Below are positions 43,489-52,866 of a stretch of 64,000 bases of DNA, in pieces. Position 1 is the stretch's first letter. Each line of letters begins with the position of its first letter. The DNA is from Streptomyces davaonensis JCM 4913 (GTDB lineage: Bacteria; Actinomycetota; Actinomycetes; Streptomycetales; Streptomycetaceae), in the NCBI RefSeq assembly GCF_000349325.1, contig NC_020504.1, positions 3,940,053 through 4,004,052 of the forward strand, written 5' to 3'. The position numbers were made by a program, and so were the translations under genes. Under the pieces are notes generated by a model. The model saw nothing but the letters and a program-made list of their open reading frames with translations. It searched no databases and was not told the DNA's origin.

Positions 43489-44948
43489 CGCAGGGATATC
43501 CTCATGTCCGTCACGCTCTGGGCCCGCTCCATGACCCATGCCTTCTCGCTGGTGTATTCGTGCACGGAGGTGATGGCGAGCTTCATGGCCTCCTGCACGC
43601 GGTAGGCGCCGCTCTCGTAGAAGTCGAAACCGATCAGGTCGAGCTTCGGGCTGACGTCCAGGAAGTCCAGCAGGTAGAGCATGTTGAAGCCGGTGGTCGG
43701 GATGCCCGACCAGACGTCGGTGGAGACCTTGCCGATGTTGCGCACCGGCCAGCGCAGCGACTCGTCGCCCAGGTGGGTCTGGGCGCCGGGCACCAGGCGG
43801 TTGCGCAGCGACCACTTCCAGTCGCCGGAGACCCCGCCGAAGACGAGCCGGGTGTCGACCTGCTTGTCCCAGTTGAAGCCGTGCTTGTGGATGGTGGCGT
43901 GGATGTCGGTACGGCTGCCGGTGTGCTTCGGGTCGATCTTGAAGGAGTTGAAACGCACCACGAGGTCGTAGCCGTCGATCTCGGCGCCCATCGAACTGGC
44001 GCCGACCCGCCCGGAGTTGGCGATCAGGCAGATCGACTTGCCGGCGATCCGGTTGCGGAACTCACCGAGGCTGATCCACTGCACTCCGCCGATCGCCGGG
44101 TCGGCGACGGGGCCGCGCATCCGGCTGCGGCGCTGCTCGGCGTAGAGCGCGAGGACCTCGGTGAGGTCCGTGAGGGCGGCGGCATCGGTGTCGACGGCGA
44201 TCCGCAGGTCCAGGTACTGGCTGAGCATGTCCTGGCGGTCCGGCACCGGGGCGTCGGTCATGGCCAGGAGCGCTCCCACCAGCCGGGGTTCGGCCGCCGC
44301 CCAGTCACCGACGGCGTGCGCGGCGAGTCCCTCGGCCCACACCTCGGTGGCGTCGCCGCGGGTGAACTCCTCGGCGCGCGGGCACTGGCGGCGCAGCAGC
44401 GCGAACAGCTCGCGCTCCTTGTCGCCCGCAGCGTGCAGGCCCGCGATCCGGGCGCGGACGCCGAAGCCGTCGTCGTCGGTGAGCCCGAGGTACTTCTCGT
44501 ACGCCTCCAGCGCCTCGGCCTCCTCGCCGAGGGTCTCCATCAGCCGGGCGCGCAGCCGCCATCCGGCGCGGGAGTTCTTGCGCTGGGCGAGCACGGTGTC
44601 GCTGATGACCAGGGCGAGGTTCAGCTCGTCGTCGTAGCCGCACTTGAGCGCCTGGTTGGCGACGGCGAGCAGGGCGTCGAGCAGTTCGTTGGCGATGCCC
44701 TGGGCGGGGGTCGCGGCGCCCTTCACGGCACGCTTGAGCAGCGCGGTCGCGCCGGTCGCCGGGGCGGGTGCGGGCGCGGCGGGGGTGGTTCCCCATACGA
44801 CGAGCAGCTTTCTGAGCTGTTCGGCGAGTTCGATTCGGCGGCGGTCGACACTGCCGACGACTTTGCCGCTGTGCACCGCGCAGGCACGCAAACAGTCGTC
44901 CAGCTCCCCTCCGCGCGCACGTGCCCGTCTGTTGTTGACCCTCGTCAT
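43485..44948 (-). CDS. GT29-type sialyltransferase-like protein with helical N-terminal domain
   Basis: The 487-residue product has a ~300-residue helical N-terminal part (TPR-like: EELNLALV-type pairs, EEAEALEAYEKYLGLTDDDG). The C-terminal domain carries all three GT29 sialylmotifs. Motif L is around 305-350 (ICLIANSGRVGASSMGAEID, then YDLVVRFNSFK). Motif S is around 416-440 (IPTTGFNMLYLLDFL and DLIGFDFY). The VS-type H-x4-E is at H463/E468 (SVHEYTSEKAW). GT29 enzymes transfer sialic acid from CMP-sugars and are mainly eukaryotic. The start is ATG 44948, six bases after AGGAG. It is the first gene of the leftward operon with the GT8-pyruvyltransferase fusion. Confidence 0.8.
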   Translation of the reverse strand: MTRVNNRRARARGGELDDCLRACAVHSGKVVGSVDRRRIELAEQLRKLLVVWGTTPAAPAPAPATGATALLKRAVKGAATPAQGIANELLDALLAVANQALKCGYDDELNLALVISDTVLAQRKNSRAGWRLRARLMETLGEEAEALEAYEKYLGLTDDDGFGVRARIAGLHAAGDKERELFALLRRQCPRAEEFTRGDATEVWAEGLAAHAVGDWAAAEPRLVGALLAMTDAPVPDRQDMLSQYLDLRIAVDTDAAALTDLTEVLALYAEQRRSRMRGPVADPAIGGVQWISLGEFRNRIAGKSICLIANSGRVGASSMGAEIDGYDLVVRFNSFKIDPKHTGSRTDIHATIHKHGFNWDKQVDTRLVFGGVSGDWKWSLRNRLVPGAQTHLGDESLRWPVRNIGKVSTDVWSGIPTTGFNMLYLLDFLDVSPKLDLIGFDFYESGAYRVQEAMKLAITSVHEYTSEKAWVMERAQSVTDMRISLR

Positions 44949-45098
44949 GGCACTCCTGGGTTCTGCCAAGCCAATGCTGAGTTCGCCGCGGTTTACCGGC
45001 GGATGGGGGGATCTTGAAACCGTGTGATTATCCGTGGGGGGACGCTGAGCAAAATTAGGAAGGCAAAACGACGTTCAGGTGAACTCACCGGTACTACA

Positions 45099-45115
45099 GG
45101 GCCAATCGTTGGCCC
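45099..45115. promoter_or_regulatory. 17-bp palindrome in a divergent promoter region
   Basis: GGGCCAA-TCG-TTGGCCC is a perfect inverted repeat in the 244-base gap between the GT29-like gene and the acyltransferase gene. Because both neighbours are transcribed away from it, an operator is more likely than a terminator. No candidate regulator is adjacent. Confidence 0.4.
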
Positions 45116-45192
45116 GTCTCCTCGGACATCCCTGTGATTCGGACTAACGTGCCTAGCTGCACCCGGGGGAAGATCCGATAAGGGGAATATCT

Positions 45193-46311
45193 GTGACCAG
45201 CATGACCGTCCGACCGGTGATCGAGCCGCAACGGAGGGCGGAACGGACGGCACCCCGGGAGACTCGGCTACGGGCCCTGGACGGACTGCGGCTGGTCGCC
45301 GCGCTGATGGTGGCCGCGTACCACTACGGCGGCCGGGGCGGCGAGGTCACCGCGGCCTGGGGCAGCTCCCCCACCGTCCAGTTCCCCACGCTGCACGAGT
45401 TCTTCGCCTACGGCTGTCTCGGCGTCCAGGTCTTCTTCGTGATCAGCGGGTTCGTGATCTGCATGAGCGGCTGGGGACGGCCGCTGAAGTCCTTCTTCGC
45501 CTCCCGCGCCTCCCGGCTGCTGCCCGCCTACTGGGTGGCGGTACTGCTGGTGACGGCGGTGTTCGCGCTGCCGATGGTGGCCTACAAGGCGGTCTCGCCG
45601 AGCGACGCTCTGGTGAACCTGACGATGCTTCAGCAGCCGCTGGGCGTCGACCGGGTGCTCGGGGTGTGCTGGACGCTGTGGGCGGAGGTCCGCTTCTACG
45701 CGCTGTTCGCGCTGTGCGTCGTGCTGCCGGGTGCCACCCGGCGGCGGGTCATCATGTTCTGCGCGGGCTGGACGCTCGCGGCGGTCATCGCCGAGGCCGC
45801 GAACGAGCCGCTGCTCGACCTGGTCCTGATGCCCGAGTACGCGCCCTTCTTCATCGGCGGCGTCGGCCTCTACCTCATCCACCGCAACCGGCGGGACAAC
45901 TACGGCTGGGGCATCGTCGGGGTCAGCTGGCTGATCGGGCAGCACTACGCGGTGCAGAACCTGTGGCGGGCGCCCAGCCCGGACGCCTTCGCCAACCGCA
46001 CCTCGTTCGGCATCATGCTGGTGGTCACGCTCGGCTTCCTGGCCGTCGCGGCCATCGCGCTCGGCTGGCTGAACTGGGCGAACTGGCGCTGGCTGACGGT
46101 TGCCGGGGCGCTGACGTACCCCTTCTACCTGGTGCACGAGCACCTGGGCTGGGTGGTCATCAAGACCCTGCACCAGGATCTGTACCTGTCCTCCTGGGCG
46201 ACCTTCACCCTGACGATCGGCTCGATGCTGCTGCTGGCCTGGCTGCTGAACCGTTACGTCGAGAAGCCGCTGACCCCACGACTCCGGACGGCCCTCGCCA
46301 AGATGCGGTGA
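45193..46311 (+). CDS. Acyltransferase family 3 membrane protein
   Basis: A 372-residue O-acyltransferase of the OafA/NodX type with about ten membrane helices. It opens with RLRALDGLRLVAALMVAAYH, where the conserved helix-1 histidine lies, followed by QVFFVISGFVICMSGWG and SRASRLLPAYWVAVLL. It probably acetylates or succinylates sugars of the glycopolymer at the membrane. The start is GTG 45193 with AAGGGG upstream; ATG 45202 is an alternative. The TylF-like gene follows after 27 bases, so they are likely co-transcribed. Confidence 0.88.
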   Translation: MTSMTVRPVIEPQRRAERTAPRETRLRALDGLRLVAALMVAAYHYGGRGGEVTAAWGSSPTVQFPTLHEFFAYGCLGVQVFFVISGFVICMSGWGRPLKSFFASRASRLLPAYWVAVLLVTAVFALPMVAYKAVSPSDALVNLTMLQQPLGVDRVLGVCWTLWAEVRFYALFALCVVLPGATRRRVIMFCAGWTLAAVIAEAANEPLLDLVLMPEYAPFFIGGVGLYLIHRNRRDNYGWGIVGVSWLIGQHYAVQNLWRAPSPDAFANRTSFGIMLVVTLGFLAVAAIALGWLNWANWRWLTVAGALTYPFYLVHEHLGWVVIKTLHQDLYLSSWATFTLTIGSMLLLAWLLNRYVEKPLTPRLRTALAKMR

Positions 46312-46338
46312 CCTGCGGGCGCGGGAAGACTGCGCCGT

Positions 46339-47205
46339 ATGGCCAACGCGCAACAGGCACCCGTACTCCCCGGCGAGCTCGGCGATGTGCCGGGCTGGTT
46401 CCCCGCGCTCGACCAGACGCTGTTCACCTGGTTCCTTCAGCGGCAGGAGACCCTCGGTCAGCGGGGTGACCTGCTGGAACTGGGGGTCTATCTCGGCAAG
46501 AGCGCGATCCTGCTGGGGCGGCATCTGCGGCCCGGCGAGACCTTCACGGTCTGTGATCTGTTCGAGAGCGACGCGCCGGACGGGGCGAATCAGGCGGAGG
46601 CGTCGAAGTCGTACGCGTCGCTGACGCGGCAGGCGTTCGAGCGGAACTATCTGGCGTTCCATGACGCGCTGCCTCGGGTGATCCAGGGGCCGAGTTCTTT
46701 GATCACGGGGGAGGTCGCGGCGGGTACCTGCCGGTTCGTGCACATCGACGCGTCTCACCTGTACGAGCATGTGTACGACGACATCGGGGCGGCGCGGGAT
46801 CTGCTGGTGCCCGACGGGATCGTGGTGCTCGACGACTTCCGCTCCGAGCACACGCCCGGAGTGTCCGTCGCGACCTGGGAGGCGGTGCTCAACCGGGGGT
46901 TGCGGCCGGTGTGTCTGAGCACGCAGAAGCTGTACGGCACATGGGGGGATCCCGGTGCCGTCCAGGAGGAGCTGCTGGGGATGCTCCGGGGGCGGGAGGA
47001 CTGCGGGCTGAGTGTGCAGGACGCTGCCGGGCATCGGTTGGTGCGGGTGCGTGCCCGCAAGGTGAAGGCGCCGGCAGCGCCGGCCCCGGCTGCTGCGCCG
47101 GTGCGTCGGAGGTCTTGGTCTCGGCGGGTCGCTGTTGATCTGTTGCCGCCGGTTGTCACTCGGGCGGTGCGGAATTCACTCAAAGCGCGGGCCGGTGGGG
47201 GTTGA
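46339..47205 (+). CDS. TylF/CmcI-family methyltransferase
   Basis: A 288-residue class I methyltransferase of the macrocin O-methyltransferase type. Motif I is DLLELGVYLGKSAILLG near residue 43; FTVCDLFESDAP and CRFVHIDASHLYEHVYDDI carry the metal-binding aspartates; LVPDGIVVLDDFRS follows. A C-terminal Ala/Pro linker and a basic tail are unusual for the family and may attach it to the membrane. The last residues (ARAGGG) and stop codon come from the dispersed repeat at 47185-47230. Acts probably on sugar residues of the surface polymer. Confidence 0.82.
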   Translation: MANAQQAPVLPGELGDVPGWFPALDQTLFTWFLQRQETLGQRGDLLELGVYLGKSAILLGRHLRPGETFTVCDLFESDAPDGANQAEASKSYASLTRQAFERNYLAFHDALPRVIQGPSSLITGEVAAGTCRFVHIDASHLYEHVYDDIGAARDLLVPDGIVVLDDFRSEHTPGVSVATWEAVLNRGLRPVCLSTQKLYGTWGDPGAVQEELLGMLRGREDCGLSVQDAAGHRLVRVRARKVKAPAAPAPAAAPVRRRSWSRRVAVDLLPPVVTRAVRNSLKARAGGG

Positions 47206-47841
47206 TCGCGCAGTTCCCCGCGCCCCTAGGTAGGTCACCTCAACCCCTGCTATGACGAGCTGCAAGCCCTCCTCGAAGTGACCTTCGTAGTTCGCGAAGA
47301 TCTCCTTGCCTGCCGCTGCCGACAACGGGAAGTCGGTCAGTAGGTGGGTTCGGCCGTCGAGGTCGGGCTTGGGGCCCTGTTCCTCTGTGACGAAGCCCAG
47401 GGTGTACGCGTACGTCGTTGTCGTGGCCCTCACCGCCTGGCTCAGGGTGAAGCCCGCGGTGGTGAACAGGTGGAGGTTGTCCTCCATCTGCTCGGCGTGC
47501 TCGATGCCGGTGAAGCTGGAGCCGCTGAAGACCTTGGCGCCGTCGCGGTAGCCGAGCAGGGCGGTGCGCAGGCCGCGGTTGGATTTCAGGAGACGCTCCT
47601 GCCAGGTGTCGGCGGGGTCCAGGTCGGCGCCCGCGACCATGCGGCGGTACATCTCGGTCGCCATCTCGTCCAGCAGGGCCTGCTTGTCCTTGAAGTGCCA
47701 GTAGAGGGCCGGCGCCTTGACGTCCAGCTCCTTGGCGATGGCCCGCAGGGTCAGGCCGTGCAGTCCGGTCTCGTTCAGGAGCTCCAGCGCGGTGGCGGCG
47801 ACTCGGCGGCGGTCGAGGGGGGCTCGGCGTTCCGTGTTCAC
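47176..47841 (-). CDS. TetR-family regulator
   Basis: The 221-residue product has an N-terminal HTH (RRRVAATALELLNETGLHGL, then LDVKAPALYWHFKDKQALLD) and a TetR_C_1-like ligand domain as in tetracycline-type repressors. The start is GTG 47841. It is divergent from an FAD monooxygenase gene, with two operator-like palindromes between them. Its C-terminal ~18 residues are encoded by the dispersed repeat, and its 3' end overlaps the TylF-like gene by 30 bases. The original C-terminus may therefore have been altered by repeat insertion. Confidence 0.9.
   Translation of the reverse strand: MNTERRAPLDRRRVAATALELLNETGLHGLTLRAIAKELDVKAPALYWHFKDKQALLDEMATEMYRRMVAGADLDPADTWQERLLKSNRGLRTALLGYRDGAKVFSGSSFTGIEHAEQMEDNLHLFTTAGFTLSQAVRATTTTYAYTLGFVTEEQGPKPDLDGRTHLLTDFPLSAAAGKEIFANYEGHFEEGLQLVIAGVEVTYLGARGTARSTPTGPRFE
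47185..47230. repeat. Dispersed intergenic repeat, copy C (short form)
   Basis: The sequence shares GGTGGGGG, TCGCGC and CCCCGCGCCCCT with the reverse complement of copies A and B. It replaces their GCGGCGGAGCCGC middle by the short AGTTCCC. It forms the convergent 3' ends of the TylF-like and TetR genes and supplies coding sequence to both. Confidence 0.72.
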
Positions 47842-47850
47842 GCTTGACAG

Positions 47851-47865
47851 CTTAACGGCGTTAAG
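47851..47865. promoter_or_regulatory. TetR operator 1
   Basis: CTTAACG-G-CGTTAAG, a perfect 15-bp palindrome, 10 bases upstream of the TetR start codon. It shares arms CTTAAC/GTTAAG with a second copy 37 bases away. Confidence 0.85.
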
Positions 47866-47887
47866 GCCATCCTCGTACCCGAGAGCA

Positions 47888-47902
47888 CTTAACAACGTTA
47901 AG
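47888..47902. promoter_or_regulatory. TetR operator 2
   Basis: CTTAAC-AAC-GTTAAG, 11 bases before the monooxygenase start codon and partly overlapping its ribosome site (AAGGGGAA). Binding would block both divergent genes. Confidence 0.85.
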
Positions 47903-47912
47903 GGGAAATGGC

Positions 47913-49307
47913 ATGGATACTGCTGTTTTGATCGTGGGTGCTGGTCCGACCGGGCTTGCCCTCGGCGTCGACCTCGCGCGGCGCGGGGTGGACGCGCTGG
48001 TGGTGGAGCGGGCGGAGAAGCTGTTCCCGGGCTCGCGCGGCAAGGGACTCCAGCCGCGGACGATGGAGGTCTTCGACGACCTGGGCGTGCTCGACGCCGT
48101 CCGGGAGGCGGGCGGGACCTATCCGGTCGGGATGATCTGGCAGGACGGGCGCCGGATGGGCGAGCACCGGATGTTCGACCCGGCCGAGGCGACCGAGGAC
48201 TCGCCGTACAACGAGGGGTGCATGCTGCCGCAGTGGCGGACTCAGGAGATCCTCCACACCCGGCTGCGGGAGCTGGGCGGGCGGGTCGAGTTCGGGCGGG
48301 AGGTGGTCTCGCTGGAGCAGGACGAGGACGGGGTGACCGTCGGGTTCCGGGCGGGGGGTCCCCTGCGGGCGCGGTACGTGGTCGCCGCGGACGGGGGGCG
48401 GTCGGCCGTGCGGCGGGCCCTCGGGATCGGGATGACCGGGGAGACGGTCGATCCGCAGCCGACGCTGGTGGCGGACGTCCGGATCACCGGCCTCGACCGC
48501 GACAACTGGCACATCTTCCCGCCGTCCGAGAGCCACGGCTTCCTCGCCGTCTGCCCGCTCGCGGGCACGGAGGACTTCCAGGTGATGGCGCAGTTCCCGG
48601 AGGACGCCGAGGTGGACCTCTCCCCGGAGGGCATACGGAAGACGGTGGCCGCGCGCTCCCACCTCGCGCCCGAGGACGTGACGGAGGTGCGGTGGGCCTC
48701 GGACTTCCGGCCCCGGGCCGCGCTGGCGGACGCCTTCCGGTCCGGCCGGGTCTTCCTCGCCGGGGACGCGGCGCACATCCACTCCCCGGCCGGCGGTCAG
48801 GGCCTGAACACCAGCGTCCAGGACGCCTACAACCTGGGGTGGAAGCTGGGGGCGGTGGTGGCGGGGTCGGCCGATGCCGGGCTCCTGGACACCTACGAGG
48901 AGGAGCGGCGGCCCATCGCCGCGCAGATGCTGGCGGTGTCCACCGGAGTGCATCGCGGTGAGGTGCGCCGCGGGGAGGCGACCCGGCAACTGGGGCTCGG
49001 CTACCGCGACTCGTCCCTCACCGAGGAGACACGCCCCGCGCCGGGGCCTCTCCGGGCGGGCGACCGCGCACCTGACGGCATGCTGGACGGCGTACGGCTG
49101 TTCGACTCGTTCCGGGGGCCGCACTGGACGCTGGTCGCGGTGGGCGTCGAGGCGCCGGAGGTGCCCGAGTCGGTGCAGGTGGTGAGCGGCGCGGAGCAAC
49201 CGTCGTACGGGACGGGGCTGTTCCTCGTGCGGCCGGACGGCTATGTGGGCTGGGCCGGCGAGGCGGCCGGTGAACTGCCCGCCTATCTCGCCCGGCTCGG
49301 GGTCTAG
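47913..49307 (+). CDS. FAD-dependent aromatic-type monooxygenase
   Basis: A 464-residue flavoprotein of the PheA/TfdB group that also includes polyketide hydroxylases and rifampicin- or tetracycline-modifying enzymes. FAD motifs are AVLIVGAGPTGLALG (N-terminus), VVAADGGRSAVRR (DG motif near residue 160) and FLAGDAAHIHSPAGGQGLNT (GD motif near 285). A thioredoxin-like C-terminal domain is present in shortened form. It is controlled by the adjacent TetR, presumably induced by its substrate or a related compound. The substrate is unknown. Confidence 0.9.
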   Translation: MDTAVLIVGAGPTGLALGVDLARRGVDALVVERAEKLFPGSRGKGLQPRTMEVFDDLGVLDAVREAGGTYPVGMIWQDGRRMGEHRMFDPAEATEDSPYNEGCMLPQWRTQEILHTRLRELGGRVEFGREVVSLEQDEDGVTVGFRAGGPLRARYVVAADGGRSAVRRALGIGMTGETVDPQPTLVADVRITGLDRDNWHIFPPSESHGFLAVCPLAGTEDFQVMAQFPEDAEVDLSPEGIRKTVAARSHLAPEDVTEVRWASDFRPRAALADAFRSGRVFLAGDAAHIHSPAGGQGLNTSVQDAYNLGWKLGAVVAGSADAGLLDTYEEERRPIAAQMLAVSTGVHRGEVRRGEATRQLGLGYRDSSLTEETRPAPGPLRAGDRAPDGMLDGVRLFDSFRGPHWTLVAVGVEAPEVPESVQVVSGAEQPSYGTGLFLVRPDGYVGWAGEAAGELPAYLARLGV

Positions 49308-49951
49308 GAACCCGCCAGCGACAGCTTCACGGCGAAGCCGAGGAACAGTGCGCCGGCCGCCGAGGTCGCCCCCGCCGACAGGCGCTTGCGGCGGCGGAAG
49401 GCGGCGGAGAGTCTCGTGCCGCCGAATATCAGAGCGCTCAGGTACAGGGCGCTGGCGATCTGGGCCAGCACGCCGAGCACGACGAAGGAGAGCGCCGGGT
49501 AGGCGTATCCGGGATCGACGAACTGCACGAAGAAGGCGACGAAGAACAGGATCGCCTTGGGGTTGAGGAGGCTGACGACGAAGGCCCGTCGGTAGGGCCG
49601 CTCGTCGGGGGCCGGGGCCGAAGTCTCCTCGAGGGCCGACTCGCGCCGCGCCCGCCACATCCCCCAGGCCGCCCGCAGCATGCCGACGGCCAGCCAGGTC
49701 AGATAGCCGGCACCGGCGTACTTCACGATGCCGAACAGCACGGCGTTGGTCTGGAGCAGCGAGGCGACTCCGGCCGCGGACAGCGTCATCAGCACGGTGT
49801 CCCCGCAGAACACCCCGGCCGCGGCGGTGTACCCGGCCCGAACGCCCTTGCGGGCGGCCACGGACAGCACATACAGCGAGTTGGGCCCGGGCAGCAGGAC
49901 GATCAGGATCAGGCCCGCGAGATAGGTGGGGAGGTCGATGACACCGAACAT
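49304..49951 (-). CDS. LysE/RhtB-family amino acid exporter
   Basis: A 215-residue membrane protein with about six helices. The family signature is near the N-terminus (LAGLILIVLLPGPNSLYVLS, then GVRAGYTAAAGVFCGD), and RRAFVVSLLNPKAILFF lies mid-protein. It resembles leucine exporters. The start is ATG 49951, which follows a hairpin and T-run with no ribosome site; a GTG at 49981 would add ten residues (SYPRATLLF). The 3' end overlaps the convergent monooxygenase stop by four bases. Confidence 0.85.
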   Translation of the reverse strand: MFGVIDLPTYLAGLILIVLLPGPNSLYVLSVAARKGVRAGYTAAAGVFCGDTVLMTLSAAGVASLLQTNAVLFGIVKYAGAGYLTWLAVGMLRAAWGMWRARRESALEETSAPAPDERPYRRAFVVSLLNPKAILFFVAFFVQFVDPGYAYPALSFVVLGVLAQIASALYLSALIFGGTRLSAAFRRRKRLSAGATSAAGALFLGFAVKLSLAGS

Positions 49952-49956
49952 GAAAA

Positions 49957-49984
49957 GGAGTGTCGCACGGGGGTACGACACTCC
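49957..49984 (-). terminator. Hairpin with T-run between the mutase and exporter genes
   Basis: Read on the minus strand, GGAGTGTCG pairs with CGACACTCC (9 bp, 10-base loop) and is followed by TTTTC and then the exporter ATG. It has the form of an intrinsic terminator for the mutase transcript. Confidence 0.65.
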
Positions 49985-50019
49985 GATTCCGGGTCCCAGG
50001 GGGCGAGACGGTCAGACGG

Positions 50020-51600
<1,581 letters not shown>

Positions 51601-51826
51601 GGTGTGTTGCCTCCCGCCGGGCAGTTCGCTCGCTGCCTACTTACTCACTGGTACAGACCGACCCTTCGACGGACTGTAGCCGCGTGGTGCGCACCCGGAG
51701 GAGTGCAGCACGCTGGGACCTTGCTCACAGCTTCGATGCGGTCCCGGTCACAACGATGCACCGCCGTTCGCAACCAGTCATCCGCGGGGAGCATCTCAGA
51801 GGACATCGACGCCTTTGGGGGGCCGG

Positions 51827-52648
51827 ATGGGGACCATGAGGAGAACGGCCGCCGCGCTGGCCTCGGCGGCGGTGCTCGCGGGCTGCACGGTGGAAGCGGC
51901 GGGGGACGACGGGCGTTCGCCGGTCCGGATCGACCTGCCCGGCGACACGCCGTCCGCGTCACCGGACGACGCCAAGCCCTCGCCCCCCGCCGAGAAATCC
52001 GAGGCGCCGAAGCCGCCCGAGGTCCTCTGGTCGCGCGGTGACACCGGCCGGGACGTCCGGGAGCTCCAGGCCCGGCTGCGCCAGGTCGCCTGGCTCTACG
52101 ACGGCCCCACGGGGACGTACGACGATCTCACCGAGCGGGCGGTCAAGGGGTTCCAGGGCAAGCGGGGGCTGCCGAGGACGGGGAAGACGGACTCCGTCAC
52201 CTGGAAGCGGTTGCTGAAGATGACCTCGGAGCCCGGCAAATGGGATCTGTATCTGATGGGCGGACAGCCCGCCGCCGAGCCCGATCCGCGCTGTCTGACC
52301 GGCCGGGTGCTGTGCATCGACAAGACGAGCCGCACCCTGCGCTGGATGGTCGACGGCCGGACCCTGTCCACCGTGGCGGTGCGCTTCGGCTCCGAGTACA
52401 CCCCGACCCGGGAGGGCGTGTTCCAGGTGTACTGGAAGTCCCGCCACCACCACTCCACGCTCTACGACTCGCCGATGCCGTACGCGATGTTCTTCAGCGG
52501 GGGCCAGGCCGTGCACTACTCGTCCGACTTCGCGGCCCGCGGCTATGCGGGTGCCTCGCACGGCTGCGTCAACATTCGGGACGAGGGGGCCATCGCGGCG
52601 CTGTTCGCGCAGGTGAGGAACGGCGACAAGGTCGTCGTCTCCTGGTGA
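51827..52648 (+). CDS. L,D-transpeptidase lipoprotein with a peptidoglycan-binding domain
   Basis: A 273-residue exported enzyme. It has a lipobox LAGC near residue 20 and a low-complexity Pro/Ser/Asp linker. A PG_binding_1 domain follows (SRGDTGRDVRELQARLRQV to GLPRTGKTDSVTW). A YkuD catalytic domain ends with the active-site motif GASHGCVNIRD (Cys, His). It forms 3-3 crosslinks in peptidoglycan or attaches envelope proteins. The start is ATG 51827; TTG 51815 and ATG 51836 are alternatives. A terminator follows. Confidence 0.92.
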   Translation: MGTMRRTAAALASAAVLAGCTVEAAGDDGRSPVRIDLPGDTPSASPDDAKPSPPAEKSEAPKPPEVLWSRGDTGRDVRELQARLRQVAWLYDGPTGTYDDLTERAVKGFQGKRGLPRTGKTDSVTWKRLLKMTSEPGKWDLYLMGGQPAAEPDPRCLTGRVLCIDKTSRTLRWMVDGRTLSTVAVRFGSEYTPTREGVFQVYWKSRHHHSTLYDSPMPYAMFFSGGQAVHYSSDFAARGYAGASHGCVNIRDEGAIAALFAQVRNGDKVVVSW

Positions 52649-52654
52649 GAGTGG

Positions 52655-52693
52655 GGCGCGGACGGGACCGGGGGAACGTGTCCCGCCCGCGCC
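52655..52693 (+). terminator. Terminator after the L,D-transpeptidase gene
   Basis: A 14-bp stem with one mismatch (GGCGCGGACGGGAC with GTCCCGCCCGCGCC) and an 11-base loop starts seven bases past the stop codon. Confidence 0.82.
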
Positions 52694-52866
52694 AGGTGCA
52701 CGAGCCGTAGGTACGGGGGGAACCCCGGCTCAGTGCGACGGCCGATGACCAGTCGGCTCACTGAATACTGCGCCCACGCCGCCGAAAACGTCACACCCCG
52801 CGCGAAAAAAGTTCAGCGGTTTACAAAAATGCAGGTCAGCAGGCGTGTCGCAGTGTGCGCCCGCAG

